Positions 45,366 to 54,533 of a DNA stretch of 54,533 nt are shown here, one piece after another. Position 1 is the stretch's first letter, and each line of letters begins with the position of its first letter. Source of the stretch: Dimorphilus gyrociliatus (Eukaryota > Annelida > Polychaeta > Dinophilidae); the NCBI GenBank assembly GCA_904063045.1, contig CAJFCJ010000059.1:1-54533 (forward strand). The letters are read 5' to 3'. The notes below the pieces were generated by a model. The model worked only from the letters and a program-made list of their open reading frames with translations. It ran no database searches and had not been told where the DNA came from. The position numbers and the translations under genes are program-made.

Positions 45366-45990
45366 ATGGCAAACAAGCAAAAAGACAAATGTTTGTCTAG
45401 AAATTTGTGTCATCCTGTTTATAAAGTGTACATCGTGCACTTTGTGTCTTTAATCCAAACATTTTTAATCAAAAGAAAGAATATGAATTCTCTTTCAAGA
45501 ACCATCATTAGAATTAAAAGAGTTAGATCCTTACCCAAATGTCAAGGCTTTAGAAAATAATAAAAGTTATATCAATGATATTTTTAAACTGTATTGATAA
45601 AGATAAATAAAAGAAGAGACTAGTTTCCTGTTTTCGACAATATATGATAAGATTGCAAAAATTTTCTTAAAATTGAACCAATATCTTTAGTAATTTCTTT
45701 AGCCTCAGTTGGATTACTTTGTAGTAAAAGTTTATTTGTGATATTTGTATTTTTCTATCAATAAATAACTCGAATGAATACAAATAATAGAAAAAATTAT
45801 TTTATCGAATGAATAAATGGGTATCATGGGAGAAAATGTTGCAATTTTTGGATTTTATTACCAACCCTATTAACCTGATCAAGTGGTAAATTTGTCTTCT
45901 TTTTGTTCATCAAGTGATTTCAATTTCCCCAACTATTAAAAGGATAGCCAAGCTTTATCTTGCTTATACATTTTCTCTCAATCTAGGATA
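45366..45990. other. Intergenic; no gene seen
   Basis: No feature could be supported apart from a short ORF after the LTR-like segment that could be the start of a lost gag. Confidence 0.3.
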
Positions 45991-46001
45991 ATAAATATTT
46001 A

Positions 46002-46890
46002 TTAAATACTTGCCAATTCAAGAAAATACTCTTTATTAATATTAAGACTGAGAAAACATTGTTTAGAATGTAAAATGTTTAAAAATTTTGTATAAGATTT
46101 AAATTCAATTAAAATTGCTAGAGCAGAATTATTTTTCTTTAAAAATTTAATAGATTGACAATCAAATTCTTGTAGACATTGAAAAACTAAGAAGTTAAAA
46201 GAAGAACATAAAGCTTTATACCAGAAATGACATTTAAACATTTAAATTATAAAAACAACAATGACAGCCTGTTTTTATCACATTACCTGGATAGACATAT
46301 TTTGTGATGAATAAGTCTTCTTTGTTCAGTCTAAAACAATTTTTACTTATAACCCTAAATATTTAAAAAAAAAAATAAATTTCCATATATGGAAATATGG
46401 CAAAAATATTGTTTCTATAAAACTATAACAAAAGAAATAATGAGATATTTTACATTTGTTGGCATTTGTGTTTTTTGATCTCATAAATTATATCTTTAAA
46501 TGTGATAATACTTGAGGTTAAAAAGCATAAAAATGGTAATAACCACAAACTGAACCATTTAACAATAGCAAACATTTTTATAGGTGTATTCTTAAATGTT
46601 AATACTGAAAGGAGAAAAAGAAAAGAAATACTATAATTGATTACTTCATTTATTCTACTATACTTGCATAAACTACTCATAATCAAATAAACAAGATTAA
46701 GTGAAATTGTTGATATATGAATTGGAATAAATGTAAATTTAAATAATTGATAAAATAGTTGTGCAAGTTTAAACAATCTACGACATACAATAAGAGAATA
46801 GTAGAAACACGAAATAATATCTATAATAGACAGAGTTAAGAAATATGCTCTTCTTTTTAATATCCTATATTTAAATATTAAAATAACTTT
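46002..46890 (-). CDS. Multi-pass membrane protein, probably partial GPCR-like gene
   Basis: The main exon (about 46890-46455) encodes 'RRAYFLTLSIIDIISCFYYSLIV', then 'FIPIHISTISLNLVYLIMSSL', 'VINYSISFLFLLSVLTF' and 'VKWFSLWLLPFLCFLTSSIITF': four hydrophobic helices separated by short basic loops, with an Asp in the first one as in TM2 of class A receptors. A second exon (about 46240-46005) encodes a charged segment. TM1 and TM6-TM7 were not found. It may be a divergent rhodopsin-like receptor or another helical membrane protein. The second exon's membership is uncertain. Confidence 0.4.
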
Positions 46891-46924
46891 AATTGTAAAA
46901 CATACAAATTATTCCAAACCAAAA

Positions 46925-47051
46925 AAGTTCTTTGCTGATTATGAGTTAGGATTATGGACTGCTTTATCATCTGTTTATCCTAATGTCCCAATTCAAGGAT
47001 GTGTTTTCCATTGGACACAAGCAGTTTTCAGAAAAATCCAAGTAATATATT
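46925..47051 (+). pseudogene. MULE transposase core relic
   Basis: 'FADYELGLWTALSSVYPNVPIQGCVFHWTQAVFRKIQ' (in pieces) matches the 'DYEKAIWKSV ... GCLFHWTQAIFQKIQ' stretch of the transposase at 36263-36415. It ends at the same intron donor (GTAATA). Confidence 0.85.
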
Positions 47052-47290
47052 TGTACTGCATTGTACGGTAATTGTAGGAATCTCGAGTTCGTTATGATTG
47101 AATTCGTCCTCACCAATCATTTACCAATAAACCAAAGTACTGGTCCAAATAGAACCTTTCAAGTTCGTCCCACAGGTAGTCTCAACAAACGCAATTCCGG
47201 CAAAAATTAATCAATGAACCGCCAGTATTTCGTGCAAAGAGTATGTATTGAGTATAATGAGTTTTAGTTCTAAACAAGCAAGTTTTTGAG
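47052..47290 (-). mobile_element. Family B LTR fragment (reverse)
   Basis: It matches 11034-11280 over about 240 bp at about 85% identity by eye. Left end TGTAC is intact; right end is truncated at 'CTAAACAAGCAAGTTTT'. It lies between two MULE pieces. Confidence 0.85.
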
Positions 47291-47909
47291 ATTGTACAAG
47301 GAGGAAGCAGAAAAGGACATGACATTTTATTGAATGATGGATATTCTTTTGTTGTTAAACATAAAACACTTACAACAACAATTTGGGTATGCAGTGTGAG
47401 AAGTAAGAAAAAAAGATGTGTAGCTAGAATAAGACAAAATGGAAGTATATTTATTAAAGGCAATCTGGAACATAATTACAACAGAAAACCTAATTTGGAA
47501 GTAGATGTTAAAGTAAAAACTGATGTAAAAACTATTTGCAAACAAAGCATCTGGAAGAAGCATTGCTGAAAAAGTTCTATTATCATATGAACCTAATGCT
47601 AAATGTCTTCCTGATATCAATTACTTAAAAAGGATGGCAAACTCAAACAGACAAAAATTCAGGCCAGTTGAACCAAAAGTGTATAACTTCAACTTGAACA
47701 CAACTTTTTTACCTGATGAATTTCTCCAGAAAGACATTTGTGAAAATGGAGAAAGAATCTTAATTTTTGCAACAAACCATCAGCTGAACTTATTATCCAA
47801 ATCCAACTACTGGTATATTGATGGTACTTTCAAAATTGATTTCAAGTTGAGCAAATTGACATCAATTGATTTATTGATGCAGACATCTCATATCTACTCT
47901 CCAGCATAA
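47291..47909 (+). pseudogene. FLYWCH-MULE transposase N-terminal relic
   Basis: FLYWCH finger 'GYSFVVKHKTLTTTIWVC...H' is followed after a frameshift (about 47560) by 'GRSIAEKVLL ... KRMANSNRQKFRPVEPKVYNF', 'LPDEFLQKDICENGERILIFATNHQLNLLSKSNYWYIDGTFK'. This parallels the element at 35697-37746 and contains the first catalytic Asp. It then terminates at 47907. Because core pieces lie upstream at 46925, the copy is rearranged. Confidence 0.8.
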
Positions 47910-48096
47910 ACATCATTTTTTAACTTATCTTGTTCTTTAGTATTAGAATTTAGTGTTTGTTTAGCTGTTTAAATACATATCTTTCAGTTCATATTCAACT
48001 GTGTATTTACAAAATCTAATCAACAGTATAACATGTGTACACCTCTGGAACCAAACCATTTGATGAAAAATCAATAAAGAAATGAAAGAGGAGAGA

Positions 48097-48144
48097 GGGT
48101 GTGAACATACCTGGGTACATTCGCACCCAGGTACGTTCGCACCC
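48097..48144. repeat. 20-bp inverted repeat with 8-bp loop, GGGTGYGAACRTACC
   Basis: Left arm 48097-48116 (GGGTGTGAACATACCTGGGT) and right arm 48125-48144 are complementary at 18 of 20 positions. The 15-mer GGGTGCGAACGTACC also occurs at 1382-1396, inside the first exon of the beta-helix gene. It could form a hairpin, and may be the end of a small transposon. Confidence 0.8.
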
Positions 48145-48280
48145 CTAACCATAACAAAGACATGAAAAACTATTGCATCACTTCTGGCTAACATGTGTCA
48201 CTGCAAAAACAAGCCTGCCTGATTTATCAAAGCAGTTAATATCTCCATCACAGCTCTTACTAATCATAAATGACAGAATA

Positions 48281-48473
48281 ACAGAAAACATCCCCAAATG
48301 AGATTTTTGAAAGCAAGATTTCGGATTGAAAAATGGTTAGCAGGAGTAAAGTAGCTGTTGATTTGTAGTTAGGGGGGTTCCATCTAAGGGTTAGGGGTAA
48401 TCAAAAAGGTTAGAGAGAGACAAGGGCTAGGTTAGGGTTAGGGTTAAACCATGAATTTGGGGATGTTTTCTGT
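48281..48473. mobile_element. 193-bp inverted-repeat (MITE-like) element containing telomere-like repeats
   Basis: Terminal inverted repeats are ACAGAAAACATCCCCAAAT at 48281-48299 and its reverse complement at 48455-48473, 19 of 19 bases matching. The interior (48368-48450) is unusually G-rich, with 'AAGGGTTAGGGG' and 'AGGTTAGGGTTAGGGTTAA', i.e. tandem TTAGGG-like units. No coding capacity and no clear target-site duplication. TIR variants occur at 17333, 17585, 17732 and 20767. Confidence 0.8.
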
Positions 48474-48603
48474 CGTATCTGTTTAGAACTAGTTTAGTAA
48501 CTACACTATTCAAAAACTATAAAACTGTAGATAACATAAAGGAAAATGTTATTTAAAATCTTGTTTTTGCTTCCAAAAGAAAATAATTTTGGAGTCTGAT
48601 AAA

Positions 48604-48924
48604 ATGGAAAAGAAACTTCTAATTCTTTGTTTCATTTGTTGCCTTTCACTTCATGTTTTTTCATTTCCATCATCAGGAAGCAGTTTGAGATCAATTTTAA
48701 AAGAACTGGAAAAAAGAGAGCAATTCAACAGTGTGTTTGAGGATGAGTTGAATAAGAAAGGGTTGTTGGAAAAAGTAAGTTATTTTAGTTATTACTGATG
48801 AAAATTTAAACTTTGTTTGCAGCGTGTTCCCTGTGAAGCTGTGTGTAGTGATACTGTTGGAAAAGCAAATGATGACTGCATGTTCAATTGTGGTTTAGGG
48901 AGAGCTGCAATGATGGGAGGGTAA
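48604..48924 (+). CDS. Small secreted protein with paired CxxxC motifs
   Basis: Two exons, 48604-48774 and 48823-48924, joined by a 48-bp intron with GTAAGT donor, encode 90 residues. A clear signal peptide (KLLILCFICCLSLHVFS) precedes a charged helical segment ('LRSILKELEKREQFNSVFEDELNKK') and a C-terminal 'CEAVCSDTVGKANDDCMFNC' module. C-x3-C / C-x3-C spacing is the signature of helical-hairpin (alpha-hairpinin-like) peptides. Its function is unknown; a secreted signal or defence peptide is possible, and it lies in a region with several GPCR genes. No dibasic cleavage site before the Cys module was seen other than KK/KR-type residues. Confidence 0.75.
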
Positions 48925-49885
48925 CATTTCCTAACAAAGTTTTTAATGTTACTTTTTCTGAAGATTTTAAAAATAAATTTGAATTGAGCATAAACAGTGA
49001 ACTTTGTTATATTGTAATTGTAGAAATTTCTTTTGTAATCTGCATTATTCTGAACTTGAATTATTCCATAGGTACATTCTGTGTTTTAGTAATACCTTTC
49101 AACAATCCTTCCTTATTTAAAAAATATAAAAAATTTCAAAACTTTTAATCATAAAACTATTGACATATTTGATAAAAAAAGTTAGAAAAAAAACACAACG
49201 AATAGCTTCAAATATAGAAAATGAAAGATATTGAAAATATGTTTGTAATTTCATTTTTTTCTGCTTTGTAATGAAAATATTCTGTTGTTTTACAAAACAT
49301 ACAATTTAATTGGAAAGGATCTCGGGTTAATGATTGAAAATGCCCATGAATCAAGATTTTAAACAATTAGGCCTAGATCAAGAAGTTCAAAAATGGGCAT
49401 TATCAATAGAATTTTTATTCTTTACAAAGTATGTGTGTCTTGTAGCATCTAATACAAGCCATTTCATAACTGACTATTTTGTCTATTGATGTTAAAAAAC
49501 ACAAAAAATCAAACTCCTGACAACCTTATGAACTATAGTTTATAGATATTTTATAAATGATACTTACTATATGGTAGAAGTGTTGAAGTAGATGTTGCCT
49601 CTAGGGTATATGGTACCCAACTGCCAGAATCAACCCCTTTTATAGGCAAAGGATAACATGTTACATAACAAACATGTTGACAACAACAAGTGGTTATTTA
49701 CATAAATATGATGTAAGAATTGACCCTTGATGATTAGACAGATTATTTTATTTTTTTTTCAAAAGAAAAGCTGTAATTTTTAAAAGTTTCTTTGTTTTTA
49801 CTTACAGAAAAGGGTGGAAAAATTTGAAAATTTAAAAAACAAAAATAGTATATTCTTATATATATATAAATATTATTATGTTGAT
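48925..49885. other. Intergenic; no gene seen
   Basis: 3' flank of the small secreted protein gene and the decayed end of the LRR array. No feature could be supported. Confidence 0.3.
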
Positions 49886-49889
49886 GTTT

Positions 49890-51340
49890 CTAAGTGCACA
49901 TTTCCCAAAAAAATTCCCTGTTCTTCATTTAATCAACAAGCAAAAACATTAATAATTTCCAAAGTATTTGAAGATGATTCCAATCCATCAAATATTTCAT
50001 TTAGTGATTTAACCAGAGCATCATTACAACACATATCCATGTTTTTCAAGTTGGAACAGTTTTTAATAGTTTTCCTAAAGATTTTCCTTCTTCTTCCTTT
50101 AATTTATACCTCCCCAAAAAAATATTTTAAAAAATATTTACATATGGTTTCAATCCTACAAATCTTTCATTCATTAATTTACCCACAATTTAATTACTTA
50201 GCAAATCTATGTTTTTCAAATTAAAACACTTTTTAAGAAGTTTTCCTGAAGAGTTTCCTTGTTCTTCATTTAATTTACAATCCCAAAAAGAAATACTTTC
50301 CAAAGTAGTTGAAGATAATTCCAATTCTTCAAATATTTCATTCATTGGTTTACCCATAGCATCATTAAAAGACAAATCTATGTTTTTCAAATTAAAAAAC
50401 TTTTTAATAGTTTTCCCAAAGATTTTCTTTCTTTCTTTAAATTATGCAGTTCAAAAAAACTATTTTCAAAAGTATTTACATATGGTTTCAATCCTTGAAA
50501 TATTTCATTTATTCATTTACTCATAACATAATTACTAAAAAAATTAATCTTTTAACAAATTAGAACACTTTTTAAGTAGTTTTCCCAAAGATTTCCTTTG
50601 TTCTTCATTTAAATTACACCACCCAACATCAACATTTTCCAAAGTATTTGAAGATGATTCCAATCCTTCAAATATTTCTGTAAATGATTTACCTATATTA
50701 TTATTTTTTGCAATATTAACATCTTTTATAAGAAAGCACTTTTTAAATAGCTTTGCTAGAAATAGTCCTTGCTCAACATTTAAGTCACACATTTGGAGAA
50801 GAATCTTTTGCAAAGTTTCTGATGATGAAGCTAATCCTTCAGACACAAGATTGAATGATTTTCCCAGGTTTTTATTACCCTTTAAGTCAATGCACTTGAT
50901 ATGTGAACAGTTTTTTAATAATTCTCCAAGAGATTTCCCATATTCTTTATTCAAAGAACAGTAATTAAAATCAATCTTTTCTAATGTCTTTGAAGATGAG
51001 TCTAAGCCTTGAAAAACTTCTTGAAATGATTTATCAATATTTTTATTTGCTCCCAACTTAATCTCTGTTATAGATGAGCATTTTTTAAACATTTTTCCCA
51101 AAGATTTTCCATGTTTTTCATTTAAACAGCAGCTGCCTAAATTAACATTTTTCAAAACATCTGAAGATGATTCTAATCCTTCAAGTATTTTATCAAATGA
51201 TTTACCCATATTTTTATTCCATGCCAACCCAATATCTGTTATATACAGGCACTCTTTAAGTAATTTCCCCAGTGAATGCCCTTCTTCAATAGTTAAGCTA
51301 CAGTTACTGATTTCAATCTTTTTTAATGTTTTAGAAGAAT
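49890..51340 (-). repeat. 171-bp LRR-encoding tandem repeat, about eight units
   Basis: 57-residue units 'KKCSxIxxIxLxxNKNxGKSF..' plus 'GLxSSSxTLExIxxxxCxLNEEQGKSLGKLL' repeat head to tail. Each unit is a pair of about 28-residue ribonuclease-inhibitor-type LRRs. Units at 50544-51340 are intact; those at 49890-50540 are broken by stops and frameshifts. One detached unit is on the opposite strand at 25770-26050. Confidence 0.88.
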
Positions 51341-52835
51341 GGTGTAATTCATCAAAGATTGTTGATAGGGACTCTGTATGTTTGGATTTCCTGATAAATT
51401 GATGTACACTAAAGTAGAACAGCGTAACACTAATTTTTCAAAAGAATCCATATGTGTCTGATTGAGATTACAATTTTGGATATTGATTCCCTCAAAAGAT
51501 TTAAAAGAAGATTTTAGTCCAAGGCAAATTGCTTGAAACTCATCTTTCATCAACTTGTTGTGTGATAAATTTAGTGTTTTCAAATGTTTAATTGATTCTA
51601 AGAATTGACTCAATGTTTTTGCTTCAATGGCTGTTAAATTACATGAATCAAAATTTAGGTGACTTAAAGTAATAGAGTTGCAGTTCAAATGATTGAGAGT
51701 TGTTTGTAAATGTTCTTTAGTATTCTGAAGTTTTTCAAAATTTATGTCAGTTAAGAAAGGTAGCAGGTTAATGGTGTTGATAAATTGACTGAAATCTATT
51801 TCATTGGATATTTTAATATGAGTAAGATATAATAATTGTAGAGTACTAAACATCTGTGTGTCAGAGTTAATAATAATCTTTACAACAGTAATAACATCAC
51901 AATAATGTCCAATTAAGTGTACAGATCTTTTTTCTGAAAACTTACTATTAGGTAGCCATTTGATAAAAGAAGTTAGCTTTTCATTTAGAAAGAGGTTTTA
52001 CATGACAGAATACCATACAACCCTTTTTTCTTTGTTTGAATATGTGATTGTAAGCAGACTATTACTATCTATTTTAAGAGAGATATAATCATTTGAAAAT
52101 GGTTCATCATGTGTTGTTCCTCCAAAAGATGTTTGACAATATTGATTTGTAATTAATTTAAGGTAATTATCCAAAAAGTCACTGTCCAGATTGCTTATTT
52201 CACAGTTATATGTTTCAAACTCTTTAAATTGTGTGTTCTGTAGCTTTTTCTTTATCATTGAAAAAAAGCTTTTTCTACCAGTTTCTCCAAGTTTTTATTT
52301 GCAATAACCAATTTTTTTAGTTAAAATAAGCCTTCAAAAAGTTTAATCTTTGCATCAGTAAAGTAGTTTTTTGAATTGAATGCTTCATCAGTAAATTGTA
52401 TAATATAATTAGCAGAACAAATGATGATAAATTTACAAAAATTATCAAAGAAATTGCAAGTAATAGTATTTCCTTCAACAGCCAAAAAATTCTCTCCAAT
52501 GGGTATTTTCTCTAATTTTTTTAAAAAATTCAGATTTACCAGATTCTCCAAAAAAGATCTTCTGTAAATGCTTCATTATTATTATATAATTTTTCACCTT
52601 TCACTTCCAAAAACTTTAATCTTGTACAGTGTTCAAAACAGCAATTGATCAATAATTTCAAATTTACTGATGTGTTAATCAATCATTTTCTTTTGTGATG
52701 CAACTATGATTTTCTTGTGGAAAACTTATTATATCTTCATAATTTTGATAAAAAGTTTTATCAAAGATAGATTCCCCTCTTTTCTTCCAAACATGAAATA
52801 ATATCATTGCCAACAATGGGACCTTGCACAGACTC

Positions 52836-53771
52836 TCAATTTTTTTTTTTTTTGCGAACTAGACTTTCTACAAATTCTAAACTCTTTTGAATATCTCCAT
52901 CCTTAAAGCACTTTTGAAAAAATGATCTCATTTGAGTAGTATTCCAACCTGTTAAATCAAATATTATATCACATTTTGAATGCAATTCTTTTGCTCTCCA
53001 TTCACGAAACCATATTGCAGTTGGAATATCACATATTGGATTTTCTAATAGATTATATAGAGGATGATTTGTTTGATATAACTCATCAGCCCCATCAATC
53101 AAAAGAACAACATCATTTCTCTTATCAACAAAAATAGATTCCACTATATTTTCAGTGATATATGGAATATTTTTGAAATTTTGTTTAATTATTTCCTGAT
53201 AGATGTTTGAATCTTTTTTAACCTTTCTTAAAATGATAAATAACAATAGTTTTTGAGAATCAATTTTCCATTGGTCATTTGCCCATTTGTGGAGTAGATA
53301 TTTGACCTGTACACTTTTGCCTATTCCTGGCTTCCCTCGAATTAAAATTTTTTTGAATTCTGAATAAAATATTCTATAGAAATGTTCGTATTTATATTCT
53401 CTTTTCTGTAATTCCCAATCAATTATATCAATTTTCTTTACCTCAGATATTTCAATAGATGTTATAATATCTGATATTTTGACTTTAGTTTTTGTGAAAG
53501 GAAGTAATGGAATTGTTGTAAATTCTTTTTTTTGTTCTATTTTAGTATCACAAATCAATTTTTCCCATATTTTCTTTTTTTCAGATAAACACTCAGCTAA
53601 TCTTTGACAGTTCAAATCCTTGATATCAAAGAAAATTTCCAAAATATCTTTAAAATTTAGCTGCCACAATTTGTTTAAAATTAACAAAACAGCCAAACTT
53701 TTTTGCTCACCATCATATTGCTTTTGTAGTATATCTTTGTCATCAGGATATAATAATTGTAGAGTTGTCAA
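52836..53771 (-). CDS. NACHT ATPase exon of the NLR gene (open segment)
   Basis: This is the longest intact segment of the NLR: 311 codons. It holds the end of the CARD-like region, the linker and NACHT with the P-loop at about residue 146-153, 'KLLLFIILRKV' (beta2) and Walker B at about 222-232. A Sensor-1-like 'SKCDIIFDLTGW' and 'MRSFFQKCFKDGD' (start of the winged-helix region) follow. The frame runs out at 'VRKKKKN' in the homopolymer. Confidence 0.8.
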   Translation of the reverse strand: MTTLQLLYPDDKDILQKQYDGEQKSLAVLLILNKLWQLNFKDILEIFFDIKDLNCQRLAECLSEKKKIWEKLICDTKIEQKKEFTTIPLLPFTKTKVKISDIITSIEISEVKKIDIIDWELQKREYKYEHFYRIFYSEFKKILIRGKPGIGKSVQVKYLLHKWANDQWKIDSQKLLLFIILRKVKKDSNIYQEIIKQNFKNIPYITENIVESIFVDKRNDVVLLIDGADELYQTNHPLYNLLENPICDIPTAIWFREWRAKELHSKCDIIFDLTGWNTTQMRSFFQKCFKDGDIQKSLEFVESLVRKKKKN

Positions 53772-54000
53772 TTTTATACATACTCTATCAAAGACTGATT
53801 TAGTATTAAGTAATTTTTTGATTTCTGTTTTATCTTATTTAAGACACAATTTTTCATCAGTATTAAGTCATGAATCCATAATAAAATCAAATAGTCCTTT
53901 TATTTGTAATAGGAAAGTATTACCAGATATTGAAAAGAATTCATACAAGCAATATTCAGACAAGGCTTTTTGTAGTAGACTTCGTTTTTTGTCATAGACA

Positions 54001-54107
54001 TCAAAATTCAGGGTTAGGTTTTTGTTTTATGTACACCAAGTTAAAAGTGCTACTTATACTGAATACTGCAAAATTAAATAATTACATATGATTTAATTAT
54101 TTTAGGC
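54001..54107. other. Right-edge intergenic, no gene seen
   Basis: Short stretch between the NLR relic and the last repeat C copy; nothing recognised. Confidence 0.3.
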
Positions 54108-54159
54108 TGTACACTTACATTTGTCAGCTATATTCTACAACAGATAAGTAGTATTGAAA
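54108..54159 (-). repeat. Dispersed repeat C, copy 3
   Basis: Reverse complement of the 51-bp repeat at 16483-16533 and 40454-40504. Terminal TGTAC is at 54108, preceded by unrelated flank. Confidence 0.65.
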
Positions 54160-54533
54160 CAGTATTGTATTTTGAGGTCTTGTTTCATTAACTAAATTGC
54201 TATTGTTCATTAAAAGATAGATTATTATGATAGACTAATAACTAAATGATTACAGTTGTTTGTATGTACAAAAGATTTAAGCCTATATTTGACAGATAAA
54301 TTATGAATTTGTTCATGATTACAAAATCAATAAAGTGGTAAGCCAGGAAAAAAATTTCAATGCCCTCACTGAAACAGGGTAGGGTAAATTATATAATTTG
54401 ACTATATTTCAAGTCAAAAATACATCTGTATTATTCAAAAACAAAAACTGTATAACTAAAATCAGTTGACAATGATGAATAAAAAACCTAACAAGAGTAA
54501 ACAAGAAAATTTAACATCTTTCATGCTGTGTAT

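Larger units (their letters stand above)
49886..54000 (-). pseudogene. CARD-like/NACHT/LRR (NLR-type) innate-immune receptor, multiply disrupted
   Basis: Reading right to left: a helical, CARD-like N-terminus (about 54000-53560: 'LLYPDDKDILQKQYDGEQKS ... LAECLSE') with stops at its beginning. Then a NACHT ATPase (53400-52850) with Walker A 'RGKPGIGKS' and Walker B 'VVLLIDGADEL'. A frame change in a T14 run (52840-52853) follows, then a continuing 'PLLAMILFHVWKK' helix region, stop-containing segments (TAA at about 51998), and RI-type LRRs. The LRR frame shifts again near 51360, and the last units (50390-49890) hold further stops. Such receptors sense danger signals in the cytosol. With at least four breaks it is most likely a pseudogene; homopolymer errors could account for one or two. 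Confidence 0.8.

Noticed and set aside
46950-47909. Single interrupted MULE gene split by an LTR insertion
   Set aside because: The C-terminal core piece precedes the N-terminal FLYWCH piece on the same strand, so a simple insertion cannot explain the order; treated as two relics.
1-54533. tRNA, rRNA or snRNA genes
   Set aside because: No cloverleaf with A/B boxes or conserved rRNA sequence was recognised by eye; a tRNAscan/Infernal run would be decisive.

Overview
The window is nuclear DNA from an animal, very probably an invertebrate. It is AT-rich and uses the standard genetic code. Introns are short (about 45-90 bp) GT-AG introns. The encoded domains are typical of animals: rhodopsin-type GPCRs, LDLa/LRR/SRCR/C-type-lectin ectodomains, a contactin-associated-protein (Caspr) type fibrinogen domain, F5/8-type lectin domains, Ly6, PLAC8 and a NACHT-LRR receptor. 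I cannot name the species. Several genes carry single-base frameshifts, often at homopolymers. Some may be assembly errors, so 'pseudogene' calls resting on one indel are provisional.

Left part (1-13.4 kb). A minus-strand gene running off the left edge encodes a CUB-like segment and a parallel beta-helix. Next come truncated LTRs, a decayed GPCR copy and a kinase-like relic. From 10.3 to 4.8 kb (minus) lies a large gene whose exons join SRCR-like modules, a C-type lectin domain, about six LDLa repeats, LRRs and a relaxin-receptor/GRL101-like 7TM domain. A plus-strand secreted Caspr-type fibrinogen domain with one frameshift lies at 12.4-13.3 kb.

Middle (14-27 kb) is mostly mobile DNA: a dead Tc1 transposase, gag fragments, a frameshifted bacterial-type folB directly after a repeat end, and a defective Ty3/Gypsy-like element (17.75-25.74 kb). 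That element has gag, protease and an env-like gene but almost no polymerase. A complete GPCR gene sits inside its gag. A detached NLR-type LRR fragment and a second pol/LTR relic follow.

Right-centre (28-35 kb) holds the clearest gene. It has eleven exons and ten introns, all phase 1, and encodes 2037 residues of cysteine-rich repeats ending in a Ly6 domain and a hydrophobic tail. It contains a young 231-bp tandem expansion.

Right part (35-54.5 kb) has a FLYWCH/MULE transposase with three relic copies, a three-exon PLAC8 gene, an eight-exon F5/8-type lectin-like secreted gene (582 aa), a solo LTR-like segment, a multi-pass membrane protein fragment, a 193-bp inverted-repeat element carrying telomere-like TTAGGG motifs, a two-exon secreted peptide with two CxxxC motifs, and a decayed CARD-like/NACHT/LRR gene (minus).

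The functional theme is cell-surface recognition: receptors, lectin-like secreted proteins and an innate-immune-type receptor, embedded in active gene duplication and transposon decay. The observations most worth follow-up are folB, the composite GPCR, the phase-1 giant protein, the TTAGGG-bearing inverted-repeat element, and the GPCR nested in gag.
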